Positions 17,368 through 27,900 of a stretch of DNA of 64,000 nucleotides are shown here, in pieces. Source of the DNA: Burkholderia sp. Bp9143 (GTDB taxonomy: Bacteria > Pseudomonadota > Gammaproteobacteria > Burkholderiales > Burkholderiaceae); NCBI RefSeq assembly GCF_003853645.1, contig NZ_QTPO01000032.1, forward strand, positions 1-64,000, in the 5' to 3' direction. The notes beneath the pieces were generated by a model. It saw nothing but the letters and a program-made list of their open reading frames with translations. It was not told the DNA's origin and did not search any database. Every line of letters begins with the position of its first letter. The first letter of the stretch is position 1. A program made the translations under genes and the position numbers.

Positions 17368-18075
17368 TCACCGCGAGAAACGCACGAGATCCGTCGGCCA
17401 CGGCACGACGTCGCTGCTGTTTGCGCGTGCGCTTTGTGATCCGTGCCGCCGACGCTTCATATGGACGGTGTCCGGCACGGGTTTGTGCGGGTACCCTTTC
17501 GAAAGCGTCAGGCAGTTCCAGTGCCAGTCTTCATGGCCATAACCCGATGCCAGCTCGTTCTTGTGGAACGGGTATTCAGCAAAGACGTCCCGGGGTGCGA
17601 ACGACAGCGCATCCCAGTAATTGCCGATTTGCAGATAGTCCCGATCGAAATCCGGATCTTCCGAATCGACATGCAACCAGAAAAGTCGCTCACGGCCGAA
17701 AACGATGTTCAGTTGCGAATGGCCGATGACGGGCCGCCCGGCCTCGGTGCAGAAGCGATGCGCGGCAACGATCCAGTTGAAGCTCCAGAGATCGTCCGCA
17801 TCGAGGAACGTGACATATTTCCCCGACGCAAGCATGGCGCCGTGGTTGCGTGCCAGCCCCGGATCGCCGAAATCGGTCGAAACGACCTTCGCGCCCCAGC
17901 GGTCCACATCGGCGAACATGGTTCGGGTGAGCGCATCCGGACGATCGAGAATGATGATCGGCTCGACTGAAATGCCATGATCGTTCGCATGGTCGATCGC
18001 TTCGCGAAAGCTCGTGATCGAAGGACCGCTCAGCAAACCTTCGCGATGGCCCGTCATGATTGCGGAAACTTGCAT
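17368..18075 (-). CDS. Family 2 glycosyltransferase, short form
   Basis: A 235-residue GT-A protein. The N-terminus VSAIMTGHREG, GLARNHGAMLASGKYVTFLD and FLDADDLW (DxD) are typical of GT2. The C-terminal portion is short and has ELASGYGHEDWHWN, where ED/HEDW marks the catalytic acidic site. Its ATG overlaps the stop of the upstream 904-residue glycosyltransferase (TGATG), so the two are coupled and probably act in the same polymer. A gap of about 50 bp precedes the sulfotransferase gene. The sugar transferred is unknown. Confidence 0.82.
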   Translation of the reverse strand: MQVSAIMTGHREGLLSGPSITSFREAIDHANDHGISVEPIIILDRPDALTRTMFADVDRWGAKVVSTDFGDPGLARNHGAMLASGKYVTFLDADDLWSFNWIVAAHRFCTEAGRPVIGHSQLNIVFGRERLFWLHVDSEDPDFDRDYLQIGNYWDALSFAPRDVFAEYPFHKNELASGYGHEDWHWNCLTLSKGYPHKPVPDTVHMKRRRHGSQSARANSSDVVPWPTDLVRFSR

Positions 18076-20786
18076 CAGGCACTCACCTCTTTATTCAAAA
18101 CTTCCGAAATCTGCTCGACGTACGCAGGCATGCTGTGCCTGCCGCGTGCCCGCTCGCGCAGCCGCTGTGCACGCGCGACACGCTCCCTCGGCGCGGCCAG
18201 CGCGGCGCGAATCACCTTGACATAGGCGTCGACGCTACGCACGTCCTCGACCGGCCAGCCGGTGTCGTCGTCGATCATCTCGGGTACGCCGCCCACCGAA
18301 CTGGCCACGATGCTCACGCCGCGATGCGCGAGTTCGATCAGGATGGTCGGCATGCCTTCCCATTCGGACGTGAAGAGCCACAAATCGGCGTCCCCCAGCG
18401 GCAACTCGTCATACGACGAAAAGCCGTCGTTCAAGATCAGGTTGCCGGGCGAGCGGCTGTGATCCGGCGGCGCGTCGAGCAACGCCGTGCCCCAGCACAG
18501 AAAATCTGCGTCAGGTATCCGGTGCGCGATCTCCTGAACAAGATCGAACCGCTTCTGTCGATCGAGACGACCTGCCCACAGGATCTTCCAGCGGCGACGC
18601 TTGTTCGCGCCCGCGAGACTTTCCTCGGTTTTGGTCGGACCATCGGGAAGCTGTCCGCGCGACGGCGAGAACAGTGGAACGATGCGCTCCGCAATCGGCG
18701 GAGGCAAGTTGTAGATCTTCGTCAGCTCGTTCTTCAAGTAAATCGTATCCGTGAACACCGCGCGCAGGCTATTCGCGGTCTCGGGGAAGAATTCGCTCGG
18801 GTAGCCGACACGATACCCGCTTGCCGTCTGATCCCAGCAGAACAGGTACGAATACAAATTGATGCTTTCGGATAGCCGCACGCCGAATCGCGCCATCGTA
18901 TCCCAGCACAGCCGGCTGTTGACGTTGATCACGCGTGACGGCGCCAGTCCCATGAAAACGCCATAGATCAGGGCCTGCGCGTCGATCGACGGCAGGCTTC
19001 GGAACACGCGTGATGCGTCGACCACGTCCACACCCGCCGGCACCCATTCCGGTCGATCGAAATTCGGCTGGTCGGTGCGAATCAGCAGCACGGACTCGTC
19101 CGGGCGCGCGAGCCGTACCGCCTCGCAGATCTGGCACGCGACCAGGTCGGCACCGCCCGTACGGATCCACGGCACGCAAACGATCGTATCGTAATGGTCG
19201 CGCTCGAGGAGCGCACGCAGCGCCTTTCGCGCGAGATTTCGGGCGTCGTGAAACGGCGGCACCAGTACTTCGCCTATGTCGAGCACGTCGCCGAGAGCGG
19301 GCTCGATCTGCGACGCGCGCCGCATCGTCTCCGCGAAAGCCGCCGAATCAACAATGTCTCCGATGATCTGCGAATAGTACGGCACGCCTCGATACAGGTA
19401 CCCGAACGGGCTACCGCTGCCACATGTCGATAGGAAATACTTCCAGTTATTGAGCCGCGACTCTTGATCCGTCATCGACACGGACAACTGCATCACGACC
19501 GGGCGCGGCCGTCGCGATACGCGACGCCCTTCGAACACCCCCCAGCGGATAAAATGCTCGAATGCCCAAATGTGCGCGGCGGCGATGTCCGGATACGTCT
19601 CGTTATAGTATTTCTCATCGAAATACCGTGTAGGAACGATCCGCCTGTCGAACCCTTCCCGGAGGAAATGCTGCAGCCCGGTCTCGCCGCGGTCCCGCAG
19701 CGTGAGACCGCGGTTGCGTGCGACGAGTTTGTAATGCTCGGTGCTGAACAAAGGCCCCGGGTCGATCTCGGTGTTCCATGCCGCCGTCAGAAACGCAATC
19801 AATCGCTCGACCGCGTCGTCGCTTTCCGCCGGAACACCCGGTTGTTCACCACCCGGCGAAAACAACGCGACCAGAATTGCAAACTTGTTGCGCCCGTACC
19901 GATCCCACCACGGCTGCGCGGCTGCGACAAGCCGCACGTATTGGCTCCACGTGTCGTCCGGCACGTCGGTCCGGCTGCCGTACAGCGGCTGCAACTCCGG
20001 TAGCGGCCAATGCCCGGCCGCGAGACCGCGGGATACGAAGATCGCGTACGGCGAACGCCCCATATCTTCTGGAGTCCGCACGATAAAATTTTCGTACCAG
20101 GCCGGATCGAAGAATGCGTTCGGCGCGCGGCCTTCCGCTTGGCCATTCCGGATGTAATGCAGCAACGGATTGATTCCCGTATGCGCGATGTCGGAATTGT
20201 GCCGGAGATACCACGACGCATCGAAGAATGCGCTCGGGCGACCGCCCTCGCGCCAACCACACTCGACATAGTGACGCAAGGGATCCATACCCTTTTCCGC
20301 CACGTCAGGACGATCGCGCAGGTAGGCCTCGCGATCGAACAGCCCCGATGCCTCGATCTCGCTGCATGCGTCGGCAAGCGAAGACTCGTCAATTGCCGCT
20401 TGCGGCGCTGATACAAGCCCCGATGGGGTGGAGATCGCGTAGCCCTTGGAACGGCCGATACGCAAGTAATGAACGAGCGGCCCGGCACTTGAGACACTCG
20501 CATCCGGATATTTACGCACGTACCATGCGCCGTCGAACTGTGGATTCGGATTACGTCCTTCCGCCCAGCCGTGTTCGAGATAATGCGCCAGCGGATCGAC
20601 GCCGCTTGTCGCGACATCCGCGTTAGCGGCCACATACCAGTTCCGATCGAACATACCGGACTGTTCCACCAGCGCGTAATCAGTATGATCGGACGCGTTC
20701 TGCGTGCATGCCGTGCCTGGCATAAATCGACCTGCCAGTCGTTTGATTCTGGACAATCTCATCCCGGACTTCCCGTTGCTGCTCAT
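18075..20786 (-). CDS. Large GT4 glycosyltransferase with N-terminal WY/NPDV-type repeats
   Basis: About 903 residues. The first 430 residues contain several diverged copies of a roughly 50-residue unit of the form FD..WY....DV...G.DPL.HY...GW.EGR.P (for example MDPLRHYVECGWREGGRPS and INPLLHYIRNGQAEGRAPN). These repeats are common at the N-terminus of large bacterial polysaccharide glycosyltransferases. The C-terminal 400 residues form a GT4 domain with WKILWAGRLDRQKRFD near 731 and TSEWEGMPTILIELA and GGVPEMIDDDTGWP near the end. I use the ATG at 20786; the longer frame begins with ATT. It probably elongates the O-antigen. Confidence 0.82.
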   Translation of the reverse strand: MSSNGKSGMRLSRIKRLAGRFMPGTACTQNASDHTDYALVEQSGMFDRNWYVAANADVATSGVDPLAHYLEHGWAEGRNPNPQFDGAWYVRKYPDASVSSAGPLVHYLRIGRSKGYAISTPSGLVSAPQAAIDESSLADACSEIEASGLFDREAYLRDRPDVAEKGMDPLRHYVECGWREGGRPSAFFDASWYLRHNSDIAHTGINPLLHYIRNGQAEGRAPNAFFDPAWYENFIVRTPEDMGRSPYAIFVSRGLAAGHWPLPELQPLYGSRTDVPDDTWSQYVRLVAAAQPWWDRYGRNKFAILVALFSPGGEQPGVPAESDDAVERLIAFLTAAWNTEIDPGPLFSTEHYKLVARNRGLTLRDRGETGLQHFLREGFDRRIVPTRYFDEKYYNETYPDIAAAHIWAFEHFIRWGVFEGRRVSRRPRPVVMQLSVSMTDQESRLNNWKYFLSTCGSGSPFGYLYRGVPYYSQIIGDIVDSAAFAETMRRASQIEPALGDVLDIGEVLVPPFHDARNLARKALRALLERDHYDTIVCVPWIRTGGADLVACQICEAVRLARPDESVLLIRTDQPNFDRPEWVPAGVDVVDASRVFRSLPSIDAQALIYGVFMGLAPSRVINVNSRLCWDTMARFGVRLSESINLYSYLFCWDQTASGYRVGYPSEFFPETANSLRAVFTDTIYLKNELTKIYNLPPPIAERIVPLFSPSRGQLPDGPTKTEESLAGANKRRRWKILWAGRLDRQKRFDLVQEIAHRIPDADFLCWGTALLDAPPDHSRSPGNLILNDGFSSYDELPLGDADLWLFTSEWEGMPTILIELAHRGVSIVASSVGGVPEMIDDDTGWPVEDVRSVDAYVKVIRAALAAPRERVARAQRLRERARGRHSMPAYVEQISEVLNKEVSA

Positions 20787-21050
20787 CGTTCTTGCCAATC
20801 AGTTCGACGAACACCGCTTCACGCGCGATGCCGCCAACACATTCGACTCTCTATATATGCACTGTCCATGCGGCACTCGCCTGCCAAAGAACGCATGAAC
20901 GGCATGGCGAAATGCCCGGCTCTCGCAGATGCAAAGGCCAGACAGAAAAGGCACGCCCCGTACTTCGCGCCCCCGCTGCCCGTTTTGGGTGAACGTCACC
21001 CGGTTTCGGGCCGCCGCCCGGACTTCTTGCTCGCCTCCGGATCAGCCGAT
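20787..21050. other. Intergenic spacer in the polysaccharide block
   Basis: There is no convincing gene. It separates the DUF1796 gene from the large glycosyltransferase; both are on the minus strand, so it could hold an internal promoter, but none is clear. Confidence 0.4.
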
Positions 21051-21683
21051 TCAGTATCCCGCCAGCGTCATCGGCGACGCATGCGGAAACTCCCGGAAAA
21101 GCGCATCCCAACTGCTCACATGACCGTCCGTCGCATCTGACCACGGCGCAAACCGCTTGACCGTGCGGCAAACAAGGCGCGGGGACTCAAAGGTCCGCGC
21201 TTGTGCCGCATGTTCGGCGCTCAGCAGCGCAACGAGTGTGAACTCCTTCGCTCCATGCTTCCCGTCGAGCAACGCTTCGATGCGCGGCAATCGGTCCAGC
21301 ACGTCGCCGCCATTGCAGGTATAGAAAAAGGCGATCCGGCTGCCGGCGCGCAAAGTCGTCCGGAATTTCTCGACCAGATGATCCAGCCGCGAACGGTTGG
21401 ATCGGAATTCGTCACTGGCGCCGTCATTGACGCTGTCGAGTCGCTCTCCCAACCAGTGGAAATGGTAGTCGTAGAGCACGTCGCGAACGAGCGTGCCATT
21501 GCCCTCGAACCGCAGGTTCTCCGGAAGGCCAATGTCGGCGAAATCACACTCCAGAAGTTTCTCAAGCGCATCGGGCGGCGTCACGTTCCAGTTGAAGAAA
21601 CTCGATCTATCTCTTCCCAGGGCGCGCCTAAACTGGAAGCCGGCCTCGCAATTGATGCCGAGTGATATGTAATGGTCGTACAT
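21051..21683 (-). CDS. DUF1796 family putative cysteine peptidase-like protein
   Basis: A 210-residue protein beginning YISLGINCEAGFQFRR, the signature start of DUF1796 proteins (S-L-G-x-N-C then a basic pair), followed by SFFNWNVTPPDAL. This family is often annotated as papain-like cysteine peptidase on structural prediction; here Cys14 would be the nucleophile, with histidine candidates in YDYHFHWLGE. No signal peptide, so it is cytoplasmic. Such proteins occur repeatedly within glycosyltransferase clusters with no established role. Its ATG directly abuts the epimerase stop, implying co-transcription. Family call is good; enzymatic role is unknown. Confidence 0.75.
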   Translation of the reverse strand: MYDHYISLGINCEAGFQFRRALGRDRSSFFNWNVTPPDALEKLLECDFADIGLPENLRFEGNGTLVRDVLYDYHFHWLGERLDSVNDGASDEFRSNRSRLDHLVEKFRTTLRAGSRIAFFYTCNGGDVLDRLPRIEALLDGKHGAKEFTLVALLSAEHAAQARTFESPRLVCRTVKRFAPWSDATDGHVSSWDALFREFPHASPMTLAGY

Positions 21684-22661
21684 TCAAGCGGTTCCATTGA
21701 ATGCGCGCGCCGTCGACAAACTCAATCCGGCGGGCAAATGCAGCTGCCGCTTGGAAGCGAACCATTCGACCGTCTTTTGCAGACCGCTCGCGAGGTCCAC
21801 TTCAGGTACCCAACCGAGTTCGTTGCGCGCGCGCGAAATGTCGAGCACGCTCACCGGCACATCGAAGCTGCGCCCGTGGCTATACTTGCGTTCGATCGTG
21901 CGGCCGAGAATCAGCTCGATCGCCACGATCAGATCGTTGAGCGACGTGCCGACCCCCGATCCGATGTTGAACAAGGTCTCGGCCCCGCGGTAACCAAGTG
22001 CGAGACGGAACGCACGCGCGACATCGGACACATACAGGTAATCACGCACCACCGTGCCATCACCCCAAATATCGATCAGTTCGCCGGACAGCGCGCGGTT
22101 GATGAATTCGCCGACGGCACCCTGCGCAACCCCCAGACGCTGCCCCCAGCCGTACGGGTTGGCCACCCGCAGCACGACCGTTTCCAGCCCGTACTGACGC
22201 CGGTAAAGCGCAAGATATTTTTCAATCGTCAGCTTCGCGATGCCATATGACACGAGCGGATCGGTTGGATGATCTTCGCGAATCGGCATGTGCTCGGGCA
22301 TGCCGTAAACCGTTCCGCCGGACGACGCAAACACGATCCGCTTCACGCCGTGCTTCACCATCTGGTTGAGCAGATGCAGCGTGCCGCATACGTTCGACTG
22401 AATGTCGAGGATTGGGTCGTCGTTGGAGCTCTTCGGGAGAGTGGTCGAGACGAAATGGAACACCGCATCCACACCAGCAACGGCTCGTGCGATATCGCCC
22501 TGGTCTAGAAAATTGCCCGACATCCACTCGACGGACGATGGGGCGGTGCGGGGCTGTACGTCCGGCCGCTCGAATATCCGGACGGAATACCCGGCAGCGA
22601 GCAGCTCGTCGGCAACGGCGGCGCCAATGAAGCCGCCGCCCCCCAATAGCAAACAGTGCAT
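21684..22661 (-). CDS. NAD-dependent nucleotide-sugar epimerase/dehydratase
   Basis: A 325-residue extended SDR enzyme. Features are LLLGGGGFIGAAVADELL (NAD-binding glycine motif with one extra Gly), FASSGGTVYG, SYGIAKLTIE (YxxxK) and VVRDYLYVSDVARAF. It looks most like UDP-glucose 4-epimerase-type enzymes, but the changed GGGGFIG motif and short C-terminus leave its exact reaction open. It would make a nucleotide-sugar donor for the local transferases, possibly a second epimerised hexose besides the GalE product. A 422-bp gap lies upstream. Confidence 0.82.
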   Translation of the reverse strand: MHCLLLGGGGFIGAAVADELLAAGYSVRIFERPDVQPRTAPSSVEWMSGNFLDQGDIARAVAGVDAVFHFVSTTLPKSSNDDPILDIQSNVCGTLHLLNQMVKHGVKRIVFASSGGTVYGMPEHMPIREDHPTDPLVSYGIAKLTIEKYLALYRRQYGLETVVLRVANPYGWGQRLGVAQGAVGEFINRALSGELIDIWGDGTVVRDYLYVSDVARAFRLALGYRGAETLFNIGSGVGTSLNDLIVAIELILGRTIERKYSHGRSFDVPVSVLDISRARNELGWVPEVDLASGLQKTVEWFASKRQLHLPAGLSLSTARAFNGTA

Positions 22662-23083
22662 GTTCTTATCGCTCGATACGTGAAAATCATTGATCGATCT
22701 AGCTGGCGCGTTGCTTCGCTAGCCCCGCCGAAACCGCCGCATCAAGCACAGACCATACCAGTCTTGCCTTTGCAACGACATCGCCCGGCATTGCTGCCGA
22801 AGAGAGGGTTAGCCCGATACGCGGCGCGTTTTGCTTGGTCATCACTAAGCAGTGGAGCATCCATTCTAATCGATGGTGCGCTGGAGCCCATATGCCGCAG
22901 AGTCTTTCATCGGCCCGATAATACGGGAGAAGGCGCAGAAATCTTCACATAGGAGTCCAATCCACTCCGGACCGGGGCCTACTTTAAAAGTGGATCACAT
23001 TTTTCTTTCATTTTCACAACAGTATGCATTACACCGGCGACCAGCCGACCTGCACCGCTGCCCGATCAGCATTGCCGATTGCA
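22662..23083. other. 422-bp gene-free, AT-richer gap inside the minus-strand block
   Basis: I find no supported gene on either strand. The left part is mixed; the part around 22980-23040 is visibly AT-rich (an ATTTTTCTTTCATTTTC run). It is the longest gap inside an otherwise tightly packed block, so it may carry a promoter for the downstream epimerase set, or be the scar of a past gene replacement. Confidence 0.4.
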
Positions 23084-24901
23084 CTACACCTGCCGACGGG
23101 CAAGATATGACATTAATGTGACTCGCTGATTACGCGTGCTCGCCCATGCGTCGAAATTGTCGATCTGCGCGAACAATTCCGCAGTCGTGTCGTCGATATG
23201 CTCGACAAAATGGACAAGCGGCGCAACGGTATCGAGCGGGTCGTCCCGCAGCGACAGCGAAGCCTTCATCGCCCTGAAATGCCGGCCGAACGCCAGCATT
23301 CCGTCGATAATCTGTTGGGAAATATCGCGGTGATCTGCCATTGGTATGCGGCCAGGGTCCTCGATTGCACGAACCGGCTCGCCGATGCCTGGTTCGTAAC
23401 CGATCACCGCGTCGTGCGGCGCCGAGAAAAACAGTTCGACCGCCACCCGGTTCGCATACACGTTCGCAAGGCGTGCAGGATCGAACGACGTGCGCGACAG
23501 CAATGCGCTCATCCGCATTGTCCGTTCGCGCGCACGAGTCTGCTCCGAGTCGTTCAGGCAGAAATAATAGCCGTGCAGTTCGATATCCATCAGTTCCTGC
23601 AATGCGCGTGCGAGCATCTCCTGCGCGGTGCCGTTCCAGCCGACGTCGACGACGGCGACCCGCATGCCCGGCCTGACGCCAAGTTCGACGAGATACTGGA
23701 ACAAGCCACGGCGATTGCGACGGCAGACGCGCAAGATGTCCGCGCGGCACGCGCGCAGCAGGCCACGTACCTTATCGAGGTTGCGATCATCGACGACGAC
23801 GTTCGCGCCGAGGTCGAGGTCGTTCATCACAGTGTCGGCGGGTGGCGTCACGCCAATTCGCTCAAACACCTCGATCGGCTGCAAGCCGTGCGCCCCAGCA
23901 ATCAAGAAATCTGTCAGTTCATCGAAATTCGCTTCGTTTCCGGCGGCCGTCGCAAATGCGACGCGCGACCCCTTGAAGTACGAGAACGGCGGCAGCCCCT
24001 GCCCATCCAGCTCGCGCGCCATGCGCTCGAGCACGTACCCGTCGCGCGACACGAACAGCAGATGATCGATACGGTCGCGCCGCGCCTGACCAGCGATCCA
24101 GTCGAGGAACCCGACGGCGCCCGGCCCGCCGTAACGAAAGCCGAGATCGGCGAACGTGCCAACCAGCGGCCCGTCTGGAATGGCACGGGGCAACCCGCTT
24201 CCCAGCGACGCGAGCGGCGTCGATTGGCCAACCCTGCTCGCCATGACGGTATCGACGTAATGAAACGTCGAGAAGCCGCGCTCCTGCGCGCGGGTGATGT
24301 CCGACAACGGGTTGTCGCCAATATGCAGGATGCGCGATGGCGCAAGACCCAACTCCCGAGCAACGATGTCGAACAGCGCGCCGCGATCGCGCTTCGTCGC
24401 ATTGCGCTCCGACGACACGAACACACCCGACGGACACAGACCATGGCGGCGAAACAGCTCATCGAAGAATGCGCGCGGCAGGTACATATCGGACGTGATC
24501 ACGACCGGCTTGTTCGCGAGCGCAGTATTGAAGATCTCGATCAGGCGCGGATTCGGCACCGTGATGGTCAATTCGAGCTCGAGTTCGGCGTCGCGCAGCG
24601 TCGCGGCTGGTACGGCGACCGAGTCGAAGCACTCGTAGATCCCGTCGAGCGTGATCTCCTCGTCCCCGGCTTCGTGCATCCGTTGAAACGCGCGTTGCTG
24701 CGCCTGCTGGCGCAGCGTGCGGAAATTCGCAATGCCATACCTGTGTCCGAGCAGATCGAAGACGTCTTCCGGTTCGCGCAGCAAGCGCACAAATAGTGTG
24801 TCGAAAATATCGAACGAAACCGCCTCGGCCACAGCGATCGATTCTTGCAGCGGGGTCAGCGTCGGCGCATGCACGGCGTTATCCAGATTTCGGGTTTCCA
24901 T
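23084..24901 (-). CDS. HAD-superfamily hydrolase-like protein of polysaccharide loci
   Basis: A 605-residue protein. Residues 28-210 form a HAD domain: AVSFDIFDTLFVR (motif I, Asp31 as nucleophile), VVITSDMYLPRAF (motif II region), a lysine in ATKRDRGALFD, and ILHIGDNPLSD (motif III). The remaining 390 residues include HLLFVSRDGYVLERM and VAVVDVGWNGTAQEML, typical of the COG5610-type proteins often found in O-antigen clusters but without a defined reaction. It is cytoplasmic and lies 18 bp downstream of the 1031-residue transferase, so the two are probably one operon. It may dephosphorylate a sugar intermediate; this is inference. Confidence 0.8.
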   Translation of the reverse strand: METRNLDNAVHAPTLTPLQESIAVAEAVSFDIFDTLFVRLLREPEDVFDLLGHRYGIANFRTLRQQAQQRAFQRMHEAGDEEITLDGIYECFDSVAVPAATLRDAELELELTITVPNPRLIEIFNTALANKPVVITSDMYLPRAFFDELFRRHGLCPSGVFVSSERNATKRDRGALFDIVARELGLAPSRILHIGDNPLSDITRAQERGFSTFHYVDTVMASRVGQSTPLASLGSGLPRAIPDGPLVGTFADLGFRYGGPGAVGFLDWIAGQARRDRIDHLLFVSRDGYVLERMARELDGQGLPPFSYFKGSRVAFATAAGNEANFDELTDFLIAGAHGLQPIEVFERIGVTPPADTVMNDLDLGANVVVDDRNLDKVRGLLRACRADILRVCRRNRRGLFQYLVELGVRPGMRVAVVDVGWNGTAQEMLARALQELMDIELHGYYFCLNDSEQTRARERTMRMSALLSRTSFDPARLANVYANRVAVELFFSAPHDAVIGYEPGIGEPVRAIEDPGRIPMADHRDISQQIIDGMLAFGRHFRAMKASLSLRDDPLDTVAPLVHFVEHIDDTTAELFAQIDNFDAWASTRNQRVTLMSYLARRQV

Positions 24902-24919
24902 GATCGGTCCTGGTCGCGC

Positions 24920-27900
24920 TTATGCCGCGGGAATCGCGAAGTTGACGTCCTGCTGATCCAGATTCGGACTGTGAAACGGATCGAACATGAAAAAGTCAGG
25001 ATGCTTGAGGTACAGGCGTTCCTTATCACTCGCCAGGCGCTTGATTTTCTCTGTATTCGCGTCGTCGCGTCCACGGCTCAGCGACTCGTAATGGATCAGT
25101 TCAACACCCGGACAAACGACGTTGTACCAACCCGCCTTGACGAGGCGGAAGCACAGATCGACGTCGTTGTATGCAACGGGGAACGCCTCGTCGAATCCGC
25201 CGATCCGGTCGAACTTCTCGCGGCTCAGCATCAAGCACGCGCCGGTCACCCCGATCCAGTTGTACTCGAGCAAGTTCCGGGCAAAGTAGCAAGGAGAATC
25301 GGCATCTTGAAACAGGAACGCGTGATTCGGACCATCCGCGAGATTCACGAGTCCGACGTGCTGTACTTGGCGCCCGCGTGGATAGATTAATTTCGCGCCA
25401 ACCGCTCCAATGTGATTGAGCTGCGCATATCCGAGCATGTCGGAAAGCCACGTTTCAGTGACAACCTCCGTATCGTCGTTCAGAAATACCAGAAATTCAC
25501 CGACCGATTCGCGGACACCCACATTATTGATTTCGGAATAGTTGAACGGCACATCGTGGCGAATCACTTTCACACTTTGCATCCGGGCCATGTCTTCAAA
25601 CACCCGTAGCGTGTCAATATCCGTCGAGCCGTTGTCGATCAGTACAATCTCAAAATTGTGGTATGTGGACTTGGCCCGGATAGACTCGACACATCGCTTC
25701 AGCACATCGCCGTTGTTCTTACTCGGAATGACGATCGAGATGGTCGGTTCGCCCTCGTACGCATAGCGTGTGCGGAAATACCCGGGCAACTGCGGCACCG
25801 GCTCCATCGTTCCCTTCAAGCCGCGCCGTTCGATTGCGGCCTCGCGGGCACGACGCCCTGCATCAACCGCATACGGTTTCGCATTTAGGTCGGAGGCAAC
25901 GGACGCGGGAATCACACGCCAGTGATAAAGCACCTTCCGGATATGACTGATCTTGTTCGCCTGCTCCGAGAGGCGCAACACGAAGTCCCAGTCCTGACTA
26001 CCGTCGAACTCTGAGCGCAAGCCACCGACGCGTTGCTGTAGCGACCTGCGCACGCACGATACGTGGCACGTATACATCGTGCTCATTATCGTGTCTGGAG
26101 ACCAGTCCGGCTTGAAGAATGGCTGGCCGTACGTCCCGTCCGTCTCGATCTTGTCCTCGTCGCTATACAAGAAGTCAGGATCCTCCGCCGCGATGCATTT
26201 AGCGAGCTCGAACAGGCAGTCGCACGTCAGTTCGTCGTCGTGATCGAAAAACACGATGTAGTCGCCCTGCGCCGCGTCGAGACCCGCACTGGTCGCGCCC
26301 GAGATGCCGCGGTTATCATCGAGCAGAATGATCTTGACGCGCGGGTCGTCGAGCTTTGCGAGGCGCTCGCGAACAACCGGTGACGGACTCTTGTCATCGA
26401 CCAGCACCAGTTCCCAGTGCGGATACCACTGCGCGAGCACCGAACCGATCATGGCGTCGAACAGGTCAGACGGTGTGTTGTAGAGCGGCACGACGATCGA
26501 GAACTTCGGCCGCACAGTGAGCGCGGCGATGCGTGCATCGATGTCGTCGGGCTTGCGTGGCGGGACGTATACGTAGCCGCCTGCCGTGCCGGAGAGGTCG
26601 TACCGTCCGCCGCGCGCGCCTGCGTTGCTCCCGTCTGCCGGCGTATACACGAGATACTGACCGTCCGGATAGCGTACGCGGTTGGGGACGTTGCCGTACG
26701 CTTCGGCCGCCGCATGTCTCGCACGCAGGAAACGCAGACGCGCCGGCATGCGGTGCGGTGTCGCGACCCACCATGCGGCCTTCAGCGCCTTGCGCCCGGC
26801 GCTGCGCATGCCGGGCGGCATCGCTAAAGCGATCGCGCGCGCCTTGATGAGCGCGCGCCAGATCGTGCTGTGCTGTACGCTGCTCAGCTCGCGCTCGCTT
26901 CGCTCCGCGCGAGCCTGCCATTCCCGCTGGCGGGATTGCGCATTCGACAGGTCGCCTCTCAGGCCTTCGACGAGCGACTCAAGCTCACCCAGGCTACCGG
27001 TCAGTTCCGCACCGCGCTCACAGTCGGGCTGCTGCGACGGCAACTGCGCACGACCACGCGCGACATCCTTGATCGCATCGACGCGCGCGGCACTGCGGCC
27101 GATGACGCCCTGTTGCTCGCGCATCGCTTCCGACTGCTCCGCCACCCGTGCGGCCAGTTGCTGCCCCTCTTGCGCATGCTGTGTGATCTCGCCAGCCTGA
27201 CGCTGAATTTCGCGTTGCAAACGCGTCAGGGCATCGTCAAGCTCGCCGATCCGTCCGTGCGCGAGCTCGAGCTGATAGCGCGCCGACACGGTCGCTCCGA
27301 GCGTCGCGTAGGCCTGCCGAATCGCAGCGTGATCGCCCTGCGGCGCATCGAACAGCGGTCGCACGCGCACCGGAATCTCGCGCCCGGGGCACAGCACACC
27401 GAGTCCGTGACCATGCAGAAATTCGAACGACGGGTGCCGGGTGCGGATTTCCTCCCAGAAGCGCCACACGCCGAAATCCCGCTCTCGCACATTGATGTCA
27501 TGAAAGATCACGATCGCGCGTTCGGACAACTTGGGCATCCAGCTCGAATAGTCCTCGACCACATCGTCGTACCGATGGCGCCCGTCGATATGGAGCACAT
27601 CGATCGACCCGTCGCCAAACGAAGGCAGCGCTTCGCTGAAGCGGGCACGGATCAGGCGCGAGAATGCGCTGTATTCGCGCGACTGAAGCGCGCTGAGCGT
27701 GGCGAACACGCGCTCGTCGTAGAGGCCCGCATGCTCGTCACCCTGCCACGTATCAATCGCATAGCACGCGGTTGGCAGACGGAGTTGCTGCACCGCCTGG
27801 CAAAACGCCAGGAACGAGAAGCCGGCATGCGTGCCGAGTTCGACGACCGTACGCGGCTCGACGGCCTGGACGAGCCAGAACGCAAACGGCGCATGCTCGT

